NCBI RefSeq assembly: GCF_019654915.1
Contig: NZ_BPET01000033.1
Span: forward strand, 1-57,826
Length of the DNA stretch: 57,826 bases
Direction of reading: 5' to 3'
From: Shewanella sp. MBTL60-007
GTDB taxonomy: Bacteria > Pseudomonadota > Gammaproteobacteria > Enterobacterales > Shewanellaceae
The notes under the pieces are model-generated. The model was not told the origin of the DNA, did not search any database, and worked only from the letters and a program-made list of their open reading frames with translations. The number at the start of each line of letters is the position of its first letter. Within the stretch, counting starts at the first letter, position 1. The position numbers and the translations under genes are program-made. Positions 1-9,513 of the stretch are shown here, piece after piece.

Positions 1-82
1 CTCCCTTGTGTTACCGCTCGACTTGCATGTGTTAGGCCTGCCGCCAGCGTTCAATCTGAGCCATGATCAAACTCTTCAATTA
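1..82 (-). rRNA. rrs: 16S ribosomal RNA, 5' end only
   Basis: Reading the minus strand, the mature 5' end near position 82 begins AATTGAAGAGTTTGATCATG, the universal 16S start, and continues into the AACGCTGGCGGCAGGCCTAA block and the AACACATGCAAGTCGAGCGG block. Only about 82 nt are in the window; the rest of the gene lies to the left. The variable stretch just inside the edge (GGTAACACAAGGGAG) is the form I associate with Shewanella, which is recall rather than a search. The gene is the first of an rRNA operon transcribed leftward, away from secA. Confidence 0.97.
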
Positions 83-267
83 AAGTTTTGATGGTCCGAA
101 GACCTGCTCAATGAATTATACTGTTTTTCATCAACCTTAAGGCTAATGAAGTTTACATATTGCTATGGTCACTCAGTGGTTCATCGAGAAAATTTTTGAT
201 TACATCTAAGATGTAATTTCGATTAACTCAACACCTGTGAGTGCCCACACAGATTTGCTTGTCATAT

Positions 268-278
268 TGTTAAAGAGC
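268..278 (-). promoter_or_regulatory. rrn leader boxA antitermination site
   Basis: The minus strand reads GCTCTTTAACA, matching the boxA core that binds NusB/S10 in rRNA leaders. It lies between promoter P2 and the 16S gene, where it is expected. It should let RNA polymerase resist Rho-dependent termination through the untranslated operon. Confidence 0.85.
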
Positions 279-352
279 GTTGCTAATTCTATTAAGACTA
301 GGTCTTTCAAACTAGCGCCTTAGACGCTTAGGTCGTTTGGCTGAGGAGGCGT

Positions 353-380
353 ATTCTACACTCTCCGGTGTTGGCGTCAA
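353..380 (-). promoter_or_regulatory. rrn promoter P2
   Basis: On the minus strand a -35 TTGACG (375-380) and a -10 TAGAAT (353-358) are separated by 16 bp. It lies about 270 bp before the 16S gene and downstream of P1, the usual two-promoter rrn arrangement. Confidence 0.8.
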
Positions 381-543
381 GCGTTTATTTTAAGAAGTTT
401 TTCAAGCGATGATTCTTTATACAAGGCACATCAAATGAAGCTCTTAAACCGCTTGTTACCAGAGCTAAACCTTCCTAAGAAGTTTAACTCACTAACTCTG
501 CTTGCTAGGCGTGTTGCCTGCTGCGCCGTGTCAGTGGGGTCGC

Positions 544-612
544 ATTATAGGGAGATTCGAAAAGAGCGCAAGCGCTTTTTCCTATAATTTTAGACTTTTT
601 TTAAGGTATTTA
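544..612 (-). promoter_or_regulatory. rrn promoter P1 with upstream AT-rich UP element
   Basis: On the minus strand a -35 TTGCGC (566-571) and a perfect -10 TATAAT (544-549) are separated by 16 bp. The 16-bp spacer is a known feature of growth-rate-controlled rrn P1 promoters. The discriminator is GC-rich (GCGACC), as expected for ppGpp/DksA control. The sequence from the -10 onward, CCCTATAATGCG and then CCACTGACACGGC, closely resembles E. coli rrnB P1 as I recall it. An A/T tract at about 575-612 fits an UP element. The start point should be near 535-537. Confidence 0.88.
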
Positions 613-852
613 GTTAGGCACAATTTAGTCACTAGTTACCCTCAGAGTTATCCACAACCCTCTTCGGAGTTGTCGCTTTTTTTACACTTCCAAGCGATTC
701 TAGCCCTTCATCTAAATGGTAATAGTTCCTCTTAGGCTATAAGCCCCTGGTGACTCTTAACTCTCTAGTCCGCTTTAACCTAGCCAGTATATATAGCTTA
801 ACTTTCTCTATACTGCCAAAACTGACAACTTCACTCAATATATATGAGCAAT

Positions 853-881
853 AAAAAAGGGGGACTCATATTAAGTCCCCC
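853..881 (-). terminator. Rho-independent terminator after secA
   Basis: On the minus strand an 8-bp stem, AGGGGGACT-type (859-866 paired with 874-881), has a 7-nt loop and is followed by six T (853-858). It sits 36 bp after the secA stop and separates secA from the rRNA operon. Confidence 0.88.
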
Positions 882-916
882 TTCTATCTATAGCTCTATT
901 CGGTATAGCACTCTTA

Positions 917-3640
917 TCAGCTTAGCTTACCGTGGCATTGTTTATACTTCTTACCAGATCCACATGGGCATGGATCGTTACGGCCAACTTTCTCGCCATC
1001 GCGAACAACTGGCTGAGTAGCAGCTAGCGCAGCACTTTCTTCTGCGCCAACTAACGCTTCGGCTTCGGCGTGCTGATAATCACGACGGATCTTTGCGTCT
1101 TCTTGACGACGGCGCTCTTCCATCTCTTCTACATCAGATTGTGCCTGTACTTGTACTTTAGACAACACACTAATCACATCGTGCTTTAATGACTCAAGCA
1201 TTTGCTGGAATAGCTCGAACGACTCGCGCTTATATTCCTGCTTAGGATTCTTCTGTGCATAGCCACGTAAGTGGATCCCTTGACGAAGGTGATCCATCGC
1301 CGAAAGGTGTTCTTTCCAAAGGCCATCTAGGGTTTGTAGCATTACCGCTTTTTCGAATTGACGTAGAACTTGCTCGCCTACCATCTCTTCTTTGGCTTTA
1401 TATGCATTAACCCAAGTCTCAACAATACGCTCACGTAACGTCTCTTCGTGTAGGTCGTCTTCTTTATCTAACCATTCTTGAATAGGCAGACTCATCGCAT
1501 ATTCTTGCTGAAGACGCTTCTCTAGACCTTCTACGTCCCAAAGCTCTTCTACAGACTGACGTGGAATATACTGATCGATTAGGCCATTAACCACATCTTC
1601 TTGAATATTAGTAATCGTATCTTTGATGCTTTCAGCATCCATCAATTCATTACGCTGGGCGTAAACAACTTGACGTTGGTCATTGGCAACATCATCGAAC
1701 TCAAGTAGCTGCTTACGGATATCGAAGTTACGCGCTTCAACTTTACGTTGTGCGTTTTCGATAGCACGTGACACCCATGGATGCTCAATCGCTTCGCCCT
1801 CTTCCATACCTAACTTCTTCATCATTGAAGAAACACGGTCAGAAGCGAAGATACGCATTAGGCTATCTTCCATAGATAGGTAGAAACGTGATGAACCCGC
1901 ATCACCCTGACGGCCCGAACGACCACGTAGCTGGTTATCGATACGGCGAGATTCGTGACGCTCAGTACCAAGAATGTGTAGACCACCCGCCTCAACCACT
2001 TCATCATGACGAATTTTCCAGTCGGCCTTAATCTTAGCCTTCTGTTCGTCAGTAGGATTGGTTAATGCGTCAACCTCCATGTTCCAGTTACCACCTAACA
2101 CGATATCGGTACCACGACCTGCCATGTTAGTGGCAACAGTTACCGCACCAGTGCGACCAGCTTGAGCAACGATGTCTGCTTCACGCTCGTGGAACTTGGC
2201 GTTCAAGATCTCATGGGGGATCTTTTCCTTTTTCAGTAAGCTGTGTAGTAGTTCTGATTGCTCAATCGAAACCGTACCCACCAATACTGGCTGGCCGCGT
2301 TCACGACAACCAACGATATCTTTTACGATCGCCGCATATTTTTCTTGAGCCGTTAGATAAACCAAGTCCGGATGATCTTTACGCACCATTGGACGGTTTG
2401 TAGGAACAACTACTGTATCTAGACCGTAGATGTGTTGGAATTCGAACGCTTCTGTGTCAGCTGTACCCGTCATACCGGCAAGCTTTTCATACTGGCGGAA
2501 GAAATTCTGGAAAGTGATCGATGCTAATGTTTGGTTTTCATTTTGAATATGAACGCCTTCTTTAGCCTCAACTGCTTGATGCAGACCTTCAGACCAACGA
2601 CGGCCTGGCATAGTACGGCCAGTGTGTTCATCGACAATAATGACTTCATTATCTTGAACAATATAGTCTACGTCTTTTTCAAATAGAGTATGTGCGCGCA
2701 ATGCGGCGTTAACATGGTGCAGCAATGAGATGTTAGCAGCAGAGTATAGTGAATCACCTTCAGCTAGCATGCCACGTTCAGTTAAAAGTACCTCGACCTT
2801 CTCTTGGCCGCGCTCCGTCATATGAACTTGCTTTGATTTCTCATCAACAGAGTAATCGCCTTCACCCACATACTCTTCAGTATCTTCTTTCTCTTGAGCG
2901 ATAAGGTTAGGGATCAATGTATTGATCTTGATATATAGCTCAGAGCTATCTTCAGCTGCACCAGAAATAATTAACGGCGTACGTGCCTCATCGATAAGGA
3001 TTGAGTCGACTTCATCGATTAGGGCATAGTGAAGCGGACGCTGTACACGTTCAGCTGGTGAGAACGCCATGTTGTCACGCAGGTAATCGAAACCGAATTC
3101 GTTGTTTGTACCGTAGGTGATATCGGCATCATAAGCGGCTTTCTTTTCAACTTGACCAAGACCCGCAACGTTAATACCAACTGTTAAGCCTAGGAATTCA
3201 AAAAGAGGACGGTTATTTTCAGCATCACGAGCAGCTAGGTAGTCGTTCACTGTAATAACGTGTACGCCTTTACCTGTTAGACCATTTAGATATGCAGGCA
3301 GAGTTGCCGTTAGGGTTTTACCTTCACCGGTACGCATTTCAGCGATGCGGTTACTATCCAAAATCATACCACCGATAAGCTGCACATCGAAATGACGCAT
3401 CTCAAAGACACGCTTCGACGCTTCACGTACTGTAGCAAATGCTTCAGGTAAAACACCTTCTAATGATTCACCACCGTCTAAACGCTCGCGGAAGTGGGCG
3501 GTTTTTGCTTTTAATTCTTCATCTGATAGCTTTTCATACTCAGCTTCTAGTGCGTTAATCTTATTAACGACTTTACCAAATGCTTTAAGTGTACGATCGT
3601 TGCGACTACCAAATACTTTTGTCAGTAATTTACCAAACAT
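917..3640 (-). CDS. secA: Preprotein translocase ATPase SecA
   Basis: SecA is the ATP-driven motor that pushes unfolded preproteins through the SecYEG channel of the inner membrane. The protein is 907 aa, close to the usual 900-910. It shows Walker A MRTGEGKT (102-109), the DEVD Walker B (209-212), motif [14 protein letters not shown], the RGRSGRQGD motif VI and a C-terminal zinc site [13 protein letters not shown] (Cys891, Cys893, Cys902, His903) that binds SecB. I chose the ATG at 3640, giving [11 protein letters not shown] as in relatives, over an in-frame TTG at 3667 that would add nine residues. The gene follows the M23 peptidase by 60 bp and probably shares its transcript. No secM-like regulator precedes it. 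Confidence 0.98.
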   Translation of the reverse strand: MFGKLLTKVFGSRNDRTLKAFGKVVNKINALEAEYEKLSDEELKAKTAHFRERLDGGESLEGVLPEAFATVREASKRVFEMRHFDVQLIGGMILDSNRIAEMRTGEGKTLTATLPAYLNGLTGKGVHVITVNDYLAARDAENNRPLFEFLGLTVGINVAGLGQVEKKAAYDADITYGTNNEFGFDYLRDNMAFSPAERVQRPLHYALIDEVDSILIDEARTPLIISGAAEDSSELYIKINTLIPNLIAQEKEDTEEYVGEGDYSVDEKSKQVHMTERGQEKVEVLLTERGMLAEGDSLYSAANISLLHHVNAALRAHTLFEKDVDYIVQDNEVIIVDEHTGRTMPGRRWSEGLHQAVEAKEGVHIQNENQTLASITFQNFFRQYEKLAGMTGTADTEAFEFQHIYGLDTVVVPTNRPMVRKDHPDLVYLTAQEKYAAIVKDIVGCRERGQPVLVGTVSIEQSELLHSLLKKEKIPHEILNAKFHEREADIVAQAGRTGAVTVATNMAGRGTDIVLGGNWNMEVDALTNPTDEQKAKIKADWKIRHDEVVEAGGLHILGTERHESRRIDNQLRGRSGRQGDAGSSRFYLSMEDSLMRIFASDRVSSMMKKLGMEEGEAIEHPWVSRAIENAQRKVEARNFDIRKQLLEFDDVANDQRQVVYAQRNELMDAESIKDTITNIQEDVVNGLIDQYIPRQSVEELWDVEGLEKRLQQEYAMSLPIQEWLDKEDDLHEETLRERIVETWVNAYKAKEEMVGEQVLRQFEKAVMLQTLDGLWKEHLSAMDHLRQGIHLRGYAQKNPKQEYKRESFELFQQMLESLKHDVISVLSKVQVQAQSDVEEMEERRRQEDAKIRRDYQHAEAEALVGAEESAALAATQPVVRDGEKVGRNDPCPCGSGKKYKQCHGKLS

Positions 3641-3700
3641 CTGAACCACTTCTATGTTATTGGCCAAGTCCCTTTTAGAGCCTGAAAGCCGATTTTACGA

Positions 3701-4600
3701 TTACCCTGCCTTGCGGTAGACATATTTTTGCGGATCTATCTGTTGTCCACCGCGCAACACTTCATAGTGTACATGAGGCCCAGTTGAGCGCCCAGTACTC
3801 CCCATAACTGCGATTTTATCGCCTTTAGCGACCACATCACCCACATTTACTGACAAAGCTTTATTGTGACCATAGCGAGTGCTTAGACCATTTCCATGAT
3901 CAATTTCGACTAACTCACCATAACCAAACATCTTGTCTGCCCATGTAACCACGCCACCTGCGGTTGCGATTACATCGGAGCCCTCTTTCCCGGCAAAGTC
4001 GATGCCTTTATGCATCGTGCGTTTACCGTTAAAAGGATCATTACGTAAACCGTAGGGCGAAGATAACCAACCTTTTTGAATTGGTCGCCCAGATATATAA
4101 CGTTCTTCATCTATATGGAGATTAGATGCTACTGTTTCAAGTAGTGAAAGCTGAACATTATTATTATCTATTCGAGATACCAGCTCATCCATATCGGCGA
4201 TAAGCTGATCGAGTTCGATGTTAGTACCTAATTCACTGATACCACCAACACCGACTTCTGAAGAGAAATCAAATTGATCTTCTAATTGATTATTTACTGC
4301 AACTTGTTGGCCCAGCGCTTCTAAGCGCGTAAGTTTAGCCTGCATACGAGCAACATGAGTCACCAACATCGAAAGCTGAGTTTCAGTCGCACTCTTCAGT
4401 GCAATTAACTCATCTTTTTGTTCTTCACGAGCCATACGCTCACTATCGACATTAGCTTGCTGCTGTGTAAGTTGCTTAGCACTGTGCTGATAAAGGCCTG
4501 TACCCGCTGCGATGAGCAGTATAGGTAAAAGCAGCCAACGCTTTCCTGGTTGCCAGCGGGTGGCACCATTTCGACCTTGAATAAAAACTGTTACACTCAT
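3701..4600 (-). CDS. Membrane-anchored M23 (LytM-type) metallopeptidase
   Basis: The 299-aa protein has a short cytoplasmic N-terminus, one transmembrane segment at about 22-38, a coiled-coil region rich in Glu, Gln and Lys at about 41-105, and a C-terminal LytM/M23 domain. The zinc ligands are visible as His197 and Asp201 (HKGIDF) and His276/His278 (HVHYE), so it should be an active peptidoglycan endopeptidase facing the periplasm, rather than an EnvC/NlpD-type activator lacking these residues. It sits directly upstream of secA and is divergent from dciA, with only 27 bp between the two start codons. Its exact substrate cannot be told from sequence. The domain call is firm. Confidence 0.93.
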   Translation of the reverse strand: MSVTVFIQGRNGATRWQPGKRWLLLPILLIAAGTGLYQHSAKQLTQQQANVDSERMAREEQKDELIALKSATETQLSMLVTHVARMQAKLTRLEALGQQVAVNNQLEDQFDFSSEVGVGGISELGTNIELDQLIADMDELVSRIDNNNVQLSLLETVASNLHIDEERYISGRPIQKGWLSSPYGLRNDPFNGKRTMHKGIDFAGKEGSDVIATAGGVVTWADKMFGYGELVEIDHGNGLSTRYGHNKALSVNVGDVVAKGDKIAVMGSTGRSTGPHVHYEVLRGGQQIDPQKYVYRKAG

Positions 4601-4627
4601 AGCCTAATTAAGCCATTTTATTATCAT

Positions 4628-5080
4628 ATGAAAAAGCCCCCTCAGGATCTCAGTCAATTACTGCATCAGCAAGGCACTATGCCTAATCTAGCTGAAAAAG
4701 CAGAACTGTTACTACACTTAGATCACTACGTGAAACAAGTGCTAACTGGTCCAGTGACAGAGCAACTAAAGGTTGCCAATTTACGTCAAGGGATCTTGGT
4801 TATTGAAACAACTACGGCTGCATGGGCGGCAAGAATAAACTTCCAAAAACCCAAAATACTACAATTGCTACAAGCCGAAACGCTACCCATGCTTACCGCA
4901 ATCGAAGTTAAAGTCAACCCAAGCTTGTTAATGTATGAAACAAAACCCAAGGCCGCTCACAACCTAATTAGTGAAAATGCCGCCGCTCATATAGAGGCGT
5001 TAGCTGAACATACAGAGGGGACATTAGCGCTAAAACTAAAACGGCTGGCTGCATTAGCCAGCCGTTCAAGGCAATCTTAG
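4628..5080 (+). CDS. dciA: DciA-type protein (DUF721), predicted DnaB helicase loader
   Basis: The 150-aa protein has the DUF721 pattern: a hydrophobic and basic core with WAARINFQKPKIL (about residues 78-90) and a following segment IEVKVNPS. Family members (DciA) load the replicative helicase DnaB in bacteria that lack DnaC/DnaI. I chose ATG 4628, because 26 further codons upstream would run into the 5' end of the divergent M23 gene and are not family-like. No strong ribosome site is visible. The 3' end of the gene contains the lpxC terminator hairpin on the other strand. The location beside secA and lpxC is usual for gammaproteobacteria. Confidence 0.82.
   Translation: MKKPPQDLSQLLHQQGTMPNLAEKAELLLHLDHYVKQVLTGPVTEQLKVANLRQGILVIETTTAAWAARINFQKPKILQLLQAETLPMLTAIEVKVNPSLLMYETKPKAAHNLISENAAAHIEALAEHTEGTLALKLKRLAALASRSRQS
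5037..5065 (-). terminator. lpxC terminator embedded in the dciA coding region
   Basis: A perfect 10-bp stem, ACGGCTGGCT (5041-5050) with AGCCAGCCGT (5056-5065), has a 5-nt loop. On the minus strand it is followed by TTTTAGTTTTAG. It starts 23 bp after the lpxC stop. The hairpin also lies inside the last codons of dciA, so the same bases are coding on one strand and a terminator on the other. Confidence 0.82.
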
Positions 5081-5087
5081 TTCGCAG

Positions 5088-6008
5088 TTAAGCGAATACA
5101 GCCCCAGCGGGAACTGAGAAGCTGACTGGTGCGTCGGCTTCTTTTTCAAAGCTCACGATTTCCCAAGCGTCTTGCTGTGCAAGCATAGCACGCACTAACT
5201 GGTTGTTAAGTGCATGTCCTGTTTTATAAGCACAGAACTCACCCACAATTGCATGACCAGCCACATATAGATCACCAAAGGCATCAAGAATCTTGTGCTT
5301 AACGAACTCGTCCTCATAACGCAGGCCATCGGGGTTGAGGACGCGATATTCGTCAAGTACAACAGCATTTTCCATGCTGCCGCCTAGTGCAAGATTATTT
5401 GCTCTTAGGTATTCAATATCACGCATAAAACCAAAGGTTCTTGCACGGCTGATATCTTTAACAAAAGCAGACGATGAAAAATCCATAACCATATGCTGCT
5501 GACTACGAGCGATCTCTGGGTGGTTAAAGTCAATTGCGAAATCGACTCTGAAGCCTTTAAAAGGTTTCAACTCTGCCCATTTATCACCGTCTTCAACGCG
5601 GATTGGTTTAGTGATTTTGATGTATTTTTTAGCTGCGCTCTGCTCTTGAATACCAACTGATTGTAGTAGGAAAACAAAAGGACTCGCACTGCCATCCATA
5701 ATAGGAATTTCAGGCGCGTCAACTTCGATAACTGCGTTATCAATGCCTAGTCCGGCTAGCGCTGCAAATAGATGCTCAATTGTTGAGATACGAACACCAT
5801 CGTCATTAACCAAAGCGGTACACATAGTTGTCTCACGCACTTGATCGGCAACAGCTGGAATTTCCACTGCTGGCGTCAAATCGGTACGAACTAGCTTAAT
5901 GCCGGTATTAACTGGTGCGGGCTTAATGATCAAAGTCACCTTGTTGCCGGAATGCAATCCAACACCAGTAGTCTTAACCATTTCTTTCACAGTTCTTTGA
6001 AAAATCAT
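5088..6008 (-). CDS. lpxC: UDP-3-O-acyl-N-acetylglucosamine deacetylase LpxC
   Basis: LpxC catalyses the committed step of lipid A synthesis, removing the N-acetyl group of UDP-3-O-acyl-GlcNAc with a zinc ion in the cytosol. The 306-aa length matches the family. Zinc ligands His79 (in STIEHLF), His238 and Asp242 (in [11 protein letters not shown]) and the catalytic Glu78 and His265 are all present at the E. coli numbering. It is the last gene of the mra/dcw cluster but has its own promoter in the 177-bp gap after ftsZ, so it can be transcribed alone. It converges on dciA with 7 bp between the stop codons. Confidence 0.98.
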   Translation of the reverse strand: MIFQRTVKEMVKTTGVGLHSGNKVTLIIKPAPVNTGIKLVRTDLTPAVEIPAVADQVRETTMCTALVNDDGVRISTIEHLFAALAGLGIDNAVIEVDAPEIPIMDGSASPFVFLLQSVGIQEQSAAKKYIKITKPIRVEDGDKWAELKPFKGFRVDFAIDFNHPEIARSQQHMVMDFSSSAFVKDISRARTFGFMRDIEYLRANNLALGGSMENAVVLDEYRVLNPDGLRYEDEFVKHKILDAFGDLYVAGHAIVGEFCAYKTGHALNNQLVRAMLAQQDAWEIVSFEKEADAPVSFSVPAGAVFA

Positions 6009-6087
6009 GTACTTACCCGTTTATTATCTCAACAAAAAAGCACTAACCACACACTTTTCAGTCGTGCGTAGGCGATGCTGGTCGGAT

Positions 6088-6116
6088 ATCTTAGCATATC
6101 TTTGCAAATTCACCAA
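6088..6116 (-). promoter_or_regulatory. Predicted sigma-70 promoter of lpxC
   Basis: On the minus strand -35 TTGGTG (6111-6116), a 17-bp spacer and -10 TAAGAT (6088-6093) lie about 80 bp before the lpxC ATG. The match is good but not tested. Confidence 0.6.
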
Positions 6117-6185
6117 AACTCACTCAGCTTTTCGACAACACTTTAGTATTGCCTTATATTTCTTAACTATTTATTAACACTTAAG

Positions 6186-7373
6186 TTAATCAGCTTGCTT
6201 ACGCAAAAATGCTGGGATATCCAAGTAGTCAAGTTCGTTCTTTTTCTCGGTCACAGGTGTCGCCACTTGTGGCTGAGCTGCTGGTGCCGTATTACCATGA
6301 GATACAGTCGGTGTAATCGTATCTTCAGGGGTAATGTTTTCAACGCGAGTTTCAGCAGGAACGATTGGTTCTGGACGCGGAGCAGGCTTTGAAACCAACT
6401 GAATATCAGGCTTCTTCTCTGCGCCGATACCCGTTGCAACAACCGTTACGCGTAGCTCGTCAGACATTTCTGGATCGATAACCGCACCCACAACGACTGT
6501 AGCGTTATCAGACGCATAAGCCTTAACATGGTTACCCACAGTCTCGAACTCTTCGATACTCATATCCATGCCAGCAGTGATGTTCACAAGCACGCCGCGA
6601 GCGCCAGCAAGATCGATATCTTCTAATAGCGGGCTAGCCACAGCAGCTTCCGCCGCTTCTTCTGCACGGTCTTCACCACTTGCGACACCTGTGCCCATCA
6701 TGGCATTACCCATTTCTGACATTACGGTTTTCACGTCGGCGAAGTCGACGTTGATTAGACCTGGGCGAGTAATAAGCTCTGCAATACCTTGAACAGCACC
6801 AAGCAATACGTTGTTAGCTGCGGCAAACGCATCTAATAAAGAAGTACCGCGGCCTAGCACTTTAAGTAACTTCTCGTTAGGGATGGTAATTAACGAGTCC
6901 ACGTGCTTCGCTAACTGCTCAATACCTTGGTCAGCGAAGGTCATGCGCTTCTTACCTTCAAATGGGAAAGGCTTAGTCACAACAGCAACCGTTAGAATGC
7001 CTTCTTCACGAGCAATCTCTGCTACCACTGGAGCTGCACCAGTACCAGTGCCACCACCCATACCTGCAGCGATAAAGATCATGTCTGAACCTTTAATCGC
7101 ATTACGAATGCTTTCTTTGTCTTCTTCTGCCGCTAGACGACCGATTTCAGGGTTTGCGCCAGCCCCTAAACCTTTAGTTACGTCACGACCTAATTGAATT
7201 GTGGTTGATGCAGCAGACTTACGCAGCGCCTGTGCGTCAGTATTTGTTGCCACAAACTCAACACCTTCGATGTTGTGTTTAACCATATGCTCGACAGCGT
7301 TACCGCCGCCACCACCGACACCGATGACCTTAATCACCGCTTCGTCTGAATGACTATCCATGATCTCAAACAT
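6186..7373 (-). CDS. ftsZ: Cell division GTPase FtsZ
   Basis: FtsZ is the tubulin-like GTPase that polymerises into the Z-ring at midcell. The 395-aa protein has the tubulin signature GGGTGTG at 106-112, the glycine-rich [11 protein letters not shown] near the N-terminus, and a GTPase core to about residue 320. A Pro/Thr/Glu/Ala-rich linker follows, and the conserved C-terminal peptide [14 protein letters not shown] binds FtsA and ZipA. It lies 31 bp after ftsA, the usual partner order. The nucleoid-occlusion factor SlmA, which acts on FtsZ, is encoded at 43114 in this same window. Confidence 0.99.
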   Translation of the reverse strand: MFEIMDSHSDEAVIKVIGVGGGGGNAVEHMVKHNIEGVEFVATNTDAQALRKSAASTTIQLGRDVTKGLGAGANPEIGRLAAEEDKESIRNAIKGSDMIFIAAGMGGGTGTGAAPVVAEIAREEGILTVAVVTKPFPFEGKKRMTFADQGIEQLAKHVDSLITIPNEKLLKVLGRGTSLLDAFAAANNVLLGAVQGIAELITRPGLINVDFADVKTVMSEMGNAMMGTGVASGEDRAEEAAEAAVASPLLEDIDLAGARGVLVNITAGMDMSIEEFETVGNHVKAYASDNATVVVGAVIDPEMSDELRVTVVATGIGAEKKPDIQLVSKPAPRPEPIVPAETRVENITPEDTITPTVSHGNTAPAAQPQVATPVTEKKNELDYLDIPAFLRKQAD

Positions 7374-7404
7374 GGTCTTTTCTCCGTTCTGCCTGCGTTA
7401 TTAA

Positions 7405-8640
7405 CTAAAACTCACCTTTAAACCAACTCTGGACCCGATTCCAAAGACTGGTGACCCCTTGTCGCTCAGGGCGCTCGAACTGACGCTCGATGACTCTGCG
7501 CGCACCATAGTGAAGCAACCCAACTCCGGTAGAGTAAATAGGCTGATCCACATATTCATGTAAACCTTTCACTGGTAGCGGCTGCGCCATTCTTACTGGC
7601 ATGCCAAATGTCGCTTCGGCAATATCTACCGCACCTTCAATCGATGCCGTACCGCCAGTAATAACAATGCCCGCCGCAACTTGATCTTCTAAACCGCTAT
7701 CGCGTAACTGCTTTAAGATCAGTTCAAATAATTCTTGGTATCTAGGTTCAACCACTTCCGCCAGCGTATGACGCGACATGCTACGAGACGGACGACCACC
7801 CACTGAAGGGACTTCGATACTGTCTTCACGGCTCACCATTGAACTACGAGCACTAGCATGCTGTACCTTAATCTGTTCAGCGTGAGATAAGGGGGTACGG
7901 AATATCTTAGCGATATCATTGGTCACCTGATTACCCGCAACTGGAACCACTGCGCAATGACGCAGTGCACCGTTGGTATAAACCGCGATATCAGTTGTAC
8001 CACCGCCCATATCGACCAAGCAGACACCTAAGTCTTTCTCATCGTCGGTCAACACCGAGTCGGCCGAAGCTATCGCTGAGAACACTAGATCATCGACTTT
8101 CAATCCACAGCGCTCAACGCTCTTGGTTATGTTCTTAGCCATATCGTTAGCACAAGTCACGATGTGTACCTTGGCTTCCATACGCATACCTGACATGCCT
8201 ATTGGGCTCTTAATACCATCTTGCACATCGATTGCGTACTCTTGCGGTAACACATGCAAAATACGACGTTCCGTTGGGATCTTTACCGAGCGTGCCGTAT
8301 GGATGACATTATCAACGTCTTCCTGCGTCACCTCTTCGTCATTGATCGATACCATGCCGTTTTCATTCTGACATTCGATATGTTTACCCGAGATACTCAA
8401 GTAAACCGAAGAGACTTGGCAATCTGCCATGAGCTCAGCTTGGTCTAGTGCTCTTTGTACACTACGTACGATAGAGTCGAGATCGTTAACGCCACCTTTA
8501 TCCATCCCTCTTGAAGGGTGATTTCCAAGGCCGACAATACTGATCTCACCGTCAGGCAACACTTCACCAATGATCACAGCGACCTTCGATGTCCCTATGT
8601 CCAATCCCACGATCAGATTTCTATCTAGATTCTTGGTCAT
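7405..8640 (-). CDS. ftsA: Cell division protein FtsA
   Basis: FtsA is the actin-like ATPase that anchors FtsZ filaments to the membrane and activates FtsW-FtsI. The 411-aa protein begins its actin fold with VGLDIGTSKV, has a second phosphate loop VDMGGGTTDIAV near 208-219, and ends with the amphipathic membrane-targeting helix LWNRVQSWFKGEF. Three bases separate it from ftsQ upstream, so they are probably translationally coupled. Confidence 0.98.
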   Translation of the reverse strand: MTKNLDRNLIVGLDIGTSKVAVIIGEVLPDGEISIVGLGNHPSRGMDKGGVNDLDSIVRSVQRALDQAELMADCQVSSVYLSISGKHIECQNENGMVSINDEEVTQEDVDNVIHTARSVKIPTERRILHVLPQEYAIDVQDGIKSPIGMSGMRMEAKVHIVTCANDMAKNITKSVERCGLKVDDLVFSAIASADSVLTDDEKDLGVCLVDMGGGTTDIAVYTNGALRHCAVVPVAGNQVTNDIAKIFRTPLSHAEQIKVQHASARSSMVSREDSIEVPSVGGRPSRSMSRHTLAEVVEPRYQELFELILKQLRDSGLEDQVAAGIVITGGTASIEGAVDIAEATFGMPVRMAQPLPVKGLHEYVDQPIYSTGVGLLHYGARRVIERQFERPERQGVTSLWNRVQSWFKGEF

Positions 8641-8643
8641 TAA

Positions 8644-9408
8644 TTAACGGCTCTCTTTCTTTGCATCATCCCAACCTACGGCCAAACCTGTGTCGTAGCG
8701 CAAATCCACAATCGCTACCTGCTTATCCTGCTTAGTAAGCTGCGGGTAGACGTGGATAAATCTTTGTATCCTTGCCATCTTGTCTTCGCGGCCCAATTCC
8801 AGCTTTATGCCGTTATTGAGCTGTGCGTGCCAAGCATGCCTTGGGCTCAAACTTAAACTCTGTAAGTTAAAGCCATTAATTCTTAATAATTCACCCAATT
8901 GCTGGTAAGTAGTTAGCACCGACTTACTTTGCTCTTCAGGGCCGGTCAAGAAAGGTAAGTTAGGTATACCTTCTTTCGCTGGCGCATCAAACACTTCGCC
9001 ATAAATATTGAGCCAATCATCACCATTCCAATGTGCGACTGGCTTTTGTTCAACCAGATAGACCTTCAATTTCGCAGGCCACTCTCGTCTCACCGAGGCT
9101 TGATACACCCAAGGCAAACCTTCTAACGCATCTTGCACCTGATTAACATCGGCGGAGAAAAAGCTTCGCTGCATTAAATCCTGCAGTGCAACTTGGATCT
9201 CCTTGTCGCTGGTATATAACCGCTCTCCGCTAATCGCAACCGCTTCAATAGGTAGCGCATCGGCATCATTTAGCACGGAATTGAGTTTCATTACTGCCAT
9301 CGACAAACCGATCAATACACACAGTAAAAACACCACTCCGAAACACAGATACCAATCGGCTTGCGAAAGCAAAACCCGAACACGCTGACCTTTATCGCGC
9401 CAAGACAC
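8644..9408 (-). CDS. ftsQ: Cell division protein FtsQ
   Basis: FtsQ is a bitopic membrane protein that links early and late divisome proteins through the FtsQLB complex. The 254-aa sequence has a short basic cytoplasmic tail, a transmembrane helix at about 18-40, a POTRA domain starting near EAVAISGERLY and a beta domain. The start codon is GTG at 9408, supported by AAGGAAG eight bases upstream. A strong promoter lies just before it. No ddlB gene separates it from murC, unlike E. coli. Confidence 0.95.
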   Translation of the reverse strand: MSWRDKGQRVRVLLSQADWYLCFGVVFLLCVLIGLSMAVMKLNSVLNDADALPIEAVAISGERLYTSDKEIQVALQDLMQRSFFSADVNQVQDALEGLPWVYQASVRREWPAKLKVYLVEQKPVAHWNGDDWLNIYGEVFDAPAKEGIPNLPFLTGPEEQSKSVLTTYQQLGELLRINGFNLQSLSLSPRHAWHAQLNNGIKLELGREDKMARIQRFIHVYPQLTKQDKQVAIVDLRYDTGLAVGWDDAKKESR

Positions 9409-9450
9409 CTTTAGGCTTCCTTTTGCAACCGTAAGCCCGAAAAATCGGCC

Positions 9451-9478
9451 ATTATATAGCCCTTATTCCAAGCGTCAA
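9451..9478 (-). promoter_or_regulatory. Strong predicted promoter before ftsQ
   Basis: On the minus strand -35 TTGACG (9473-9478), a 16-bp spacer and a consensus -10 TATAAT (9451-9456) lie 42 bp before the ftsQ GTG. Both hexamers are near perfect, so the ftsQ-ftsA-ftsZ genes can be expressed apart from the main mra promoter. A perfect 12-bp palindrome, AGCTATATAGCT (9497-9508), lies just upstream, between the murC stop and the -35. Confidence 0.8.
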
Positions 9479-9513
9479 AATTTGATGAGCAAGTTAAGCT
9501 ATATAGCTCTAAA

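Larger units (their letters stand above)
83..852. other. rrn leader and promoter region, no protein gene
   Basis: This stretch holds the leftward 16S leader (83 to about 346), boxA, P2 and P1, then about 240 bp upstream of P1 up to the secA terminator. The upstream part is A/T-rich and could hold Fis sites, but I cannot assign them. The only reading frame longer than 70 codons (502-735, plus) runs across P1, has no ribosome site, and looks random. Confidence 0.8.

Noticed and set aside
502..735. 77-codon plus-strand frame
   Set aside because: It crosses rrn promoter P1 and its UP element, has no ribosome site, and its composition looks random.
3641..3667. TTG start for secA
   Set aside because: The TTG would add nine residues absent from relatives and its AAGGGA lies only one or two bases away, too close to act.
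6811..7197. 128-codon plus-strand frame antisense to ftsZ
   Set aside because: It is a shadow of the ftsZ codon pattern, as are the other long frames opposite mraY (15278-15673), leuC (27815-28546) and coaBC (42196-42543).
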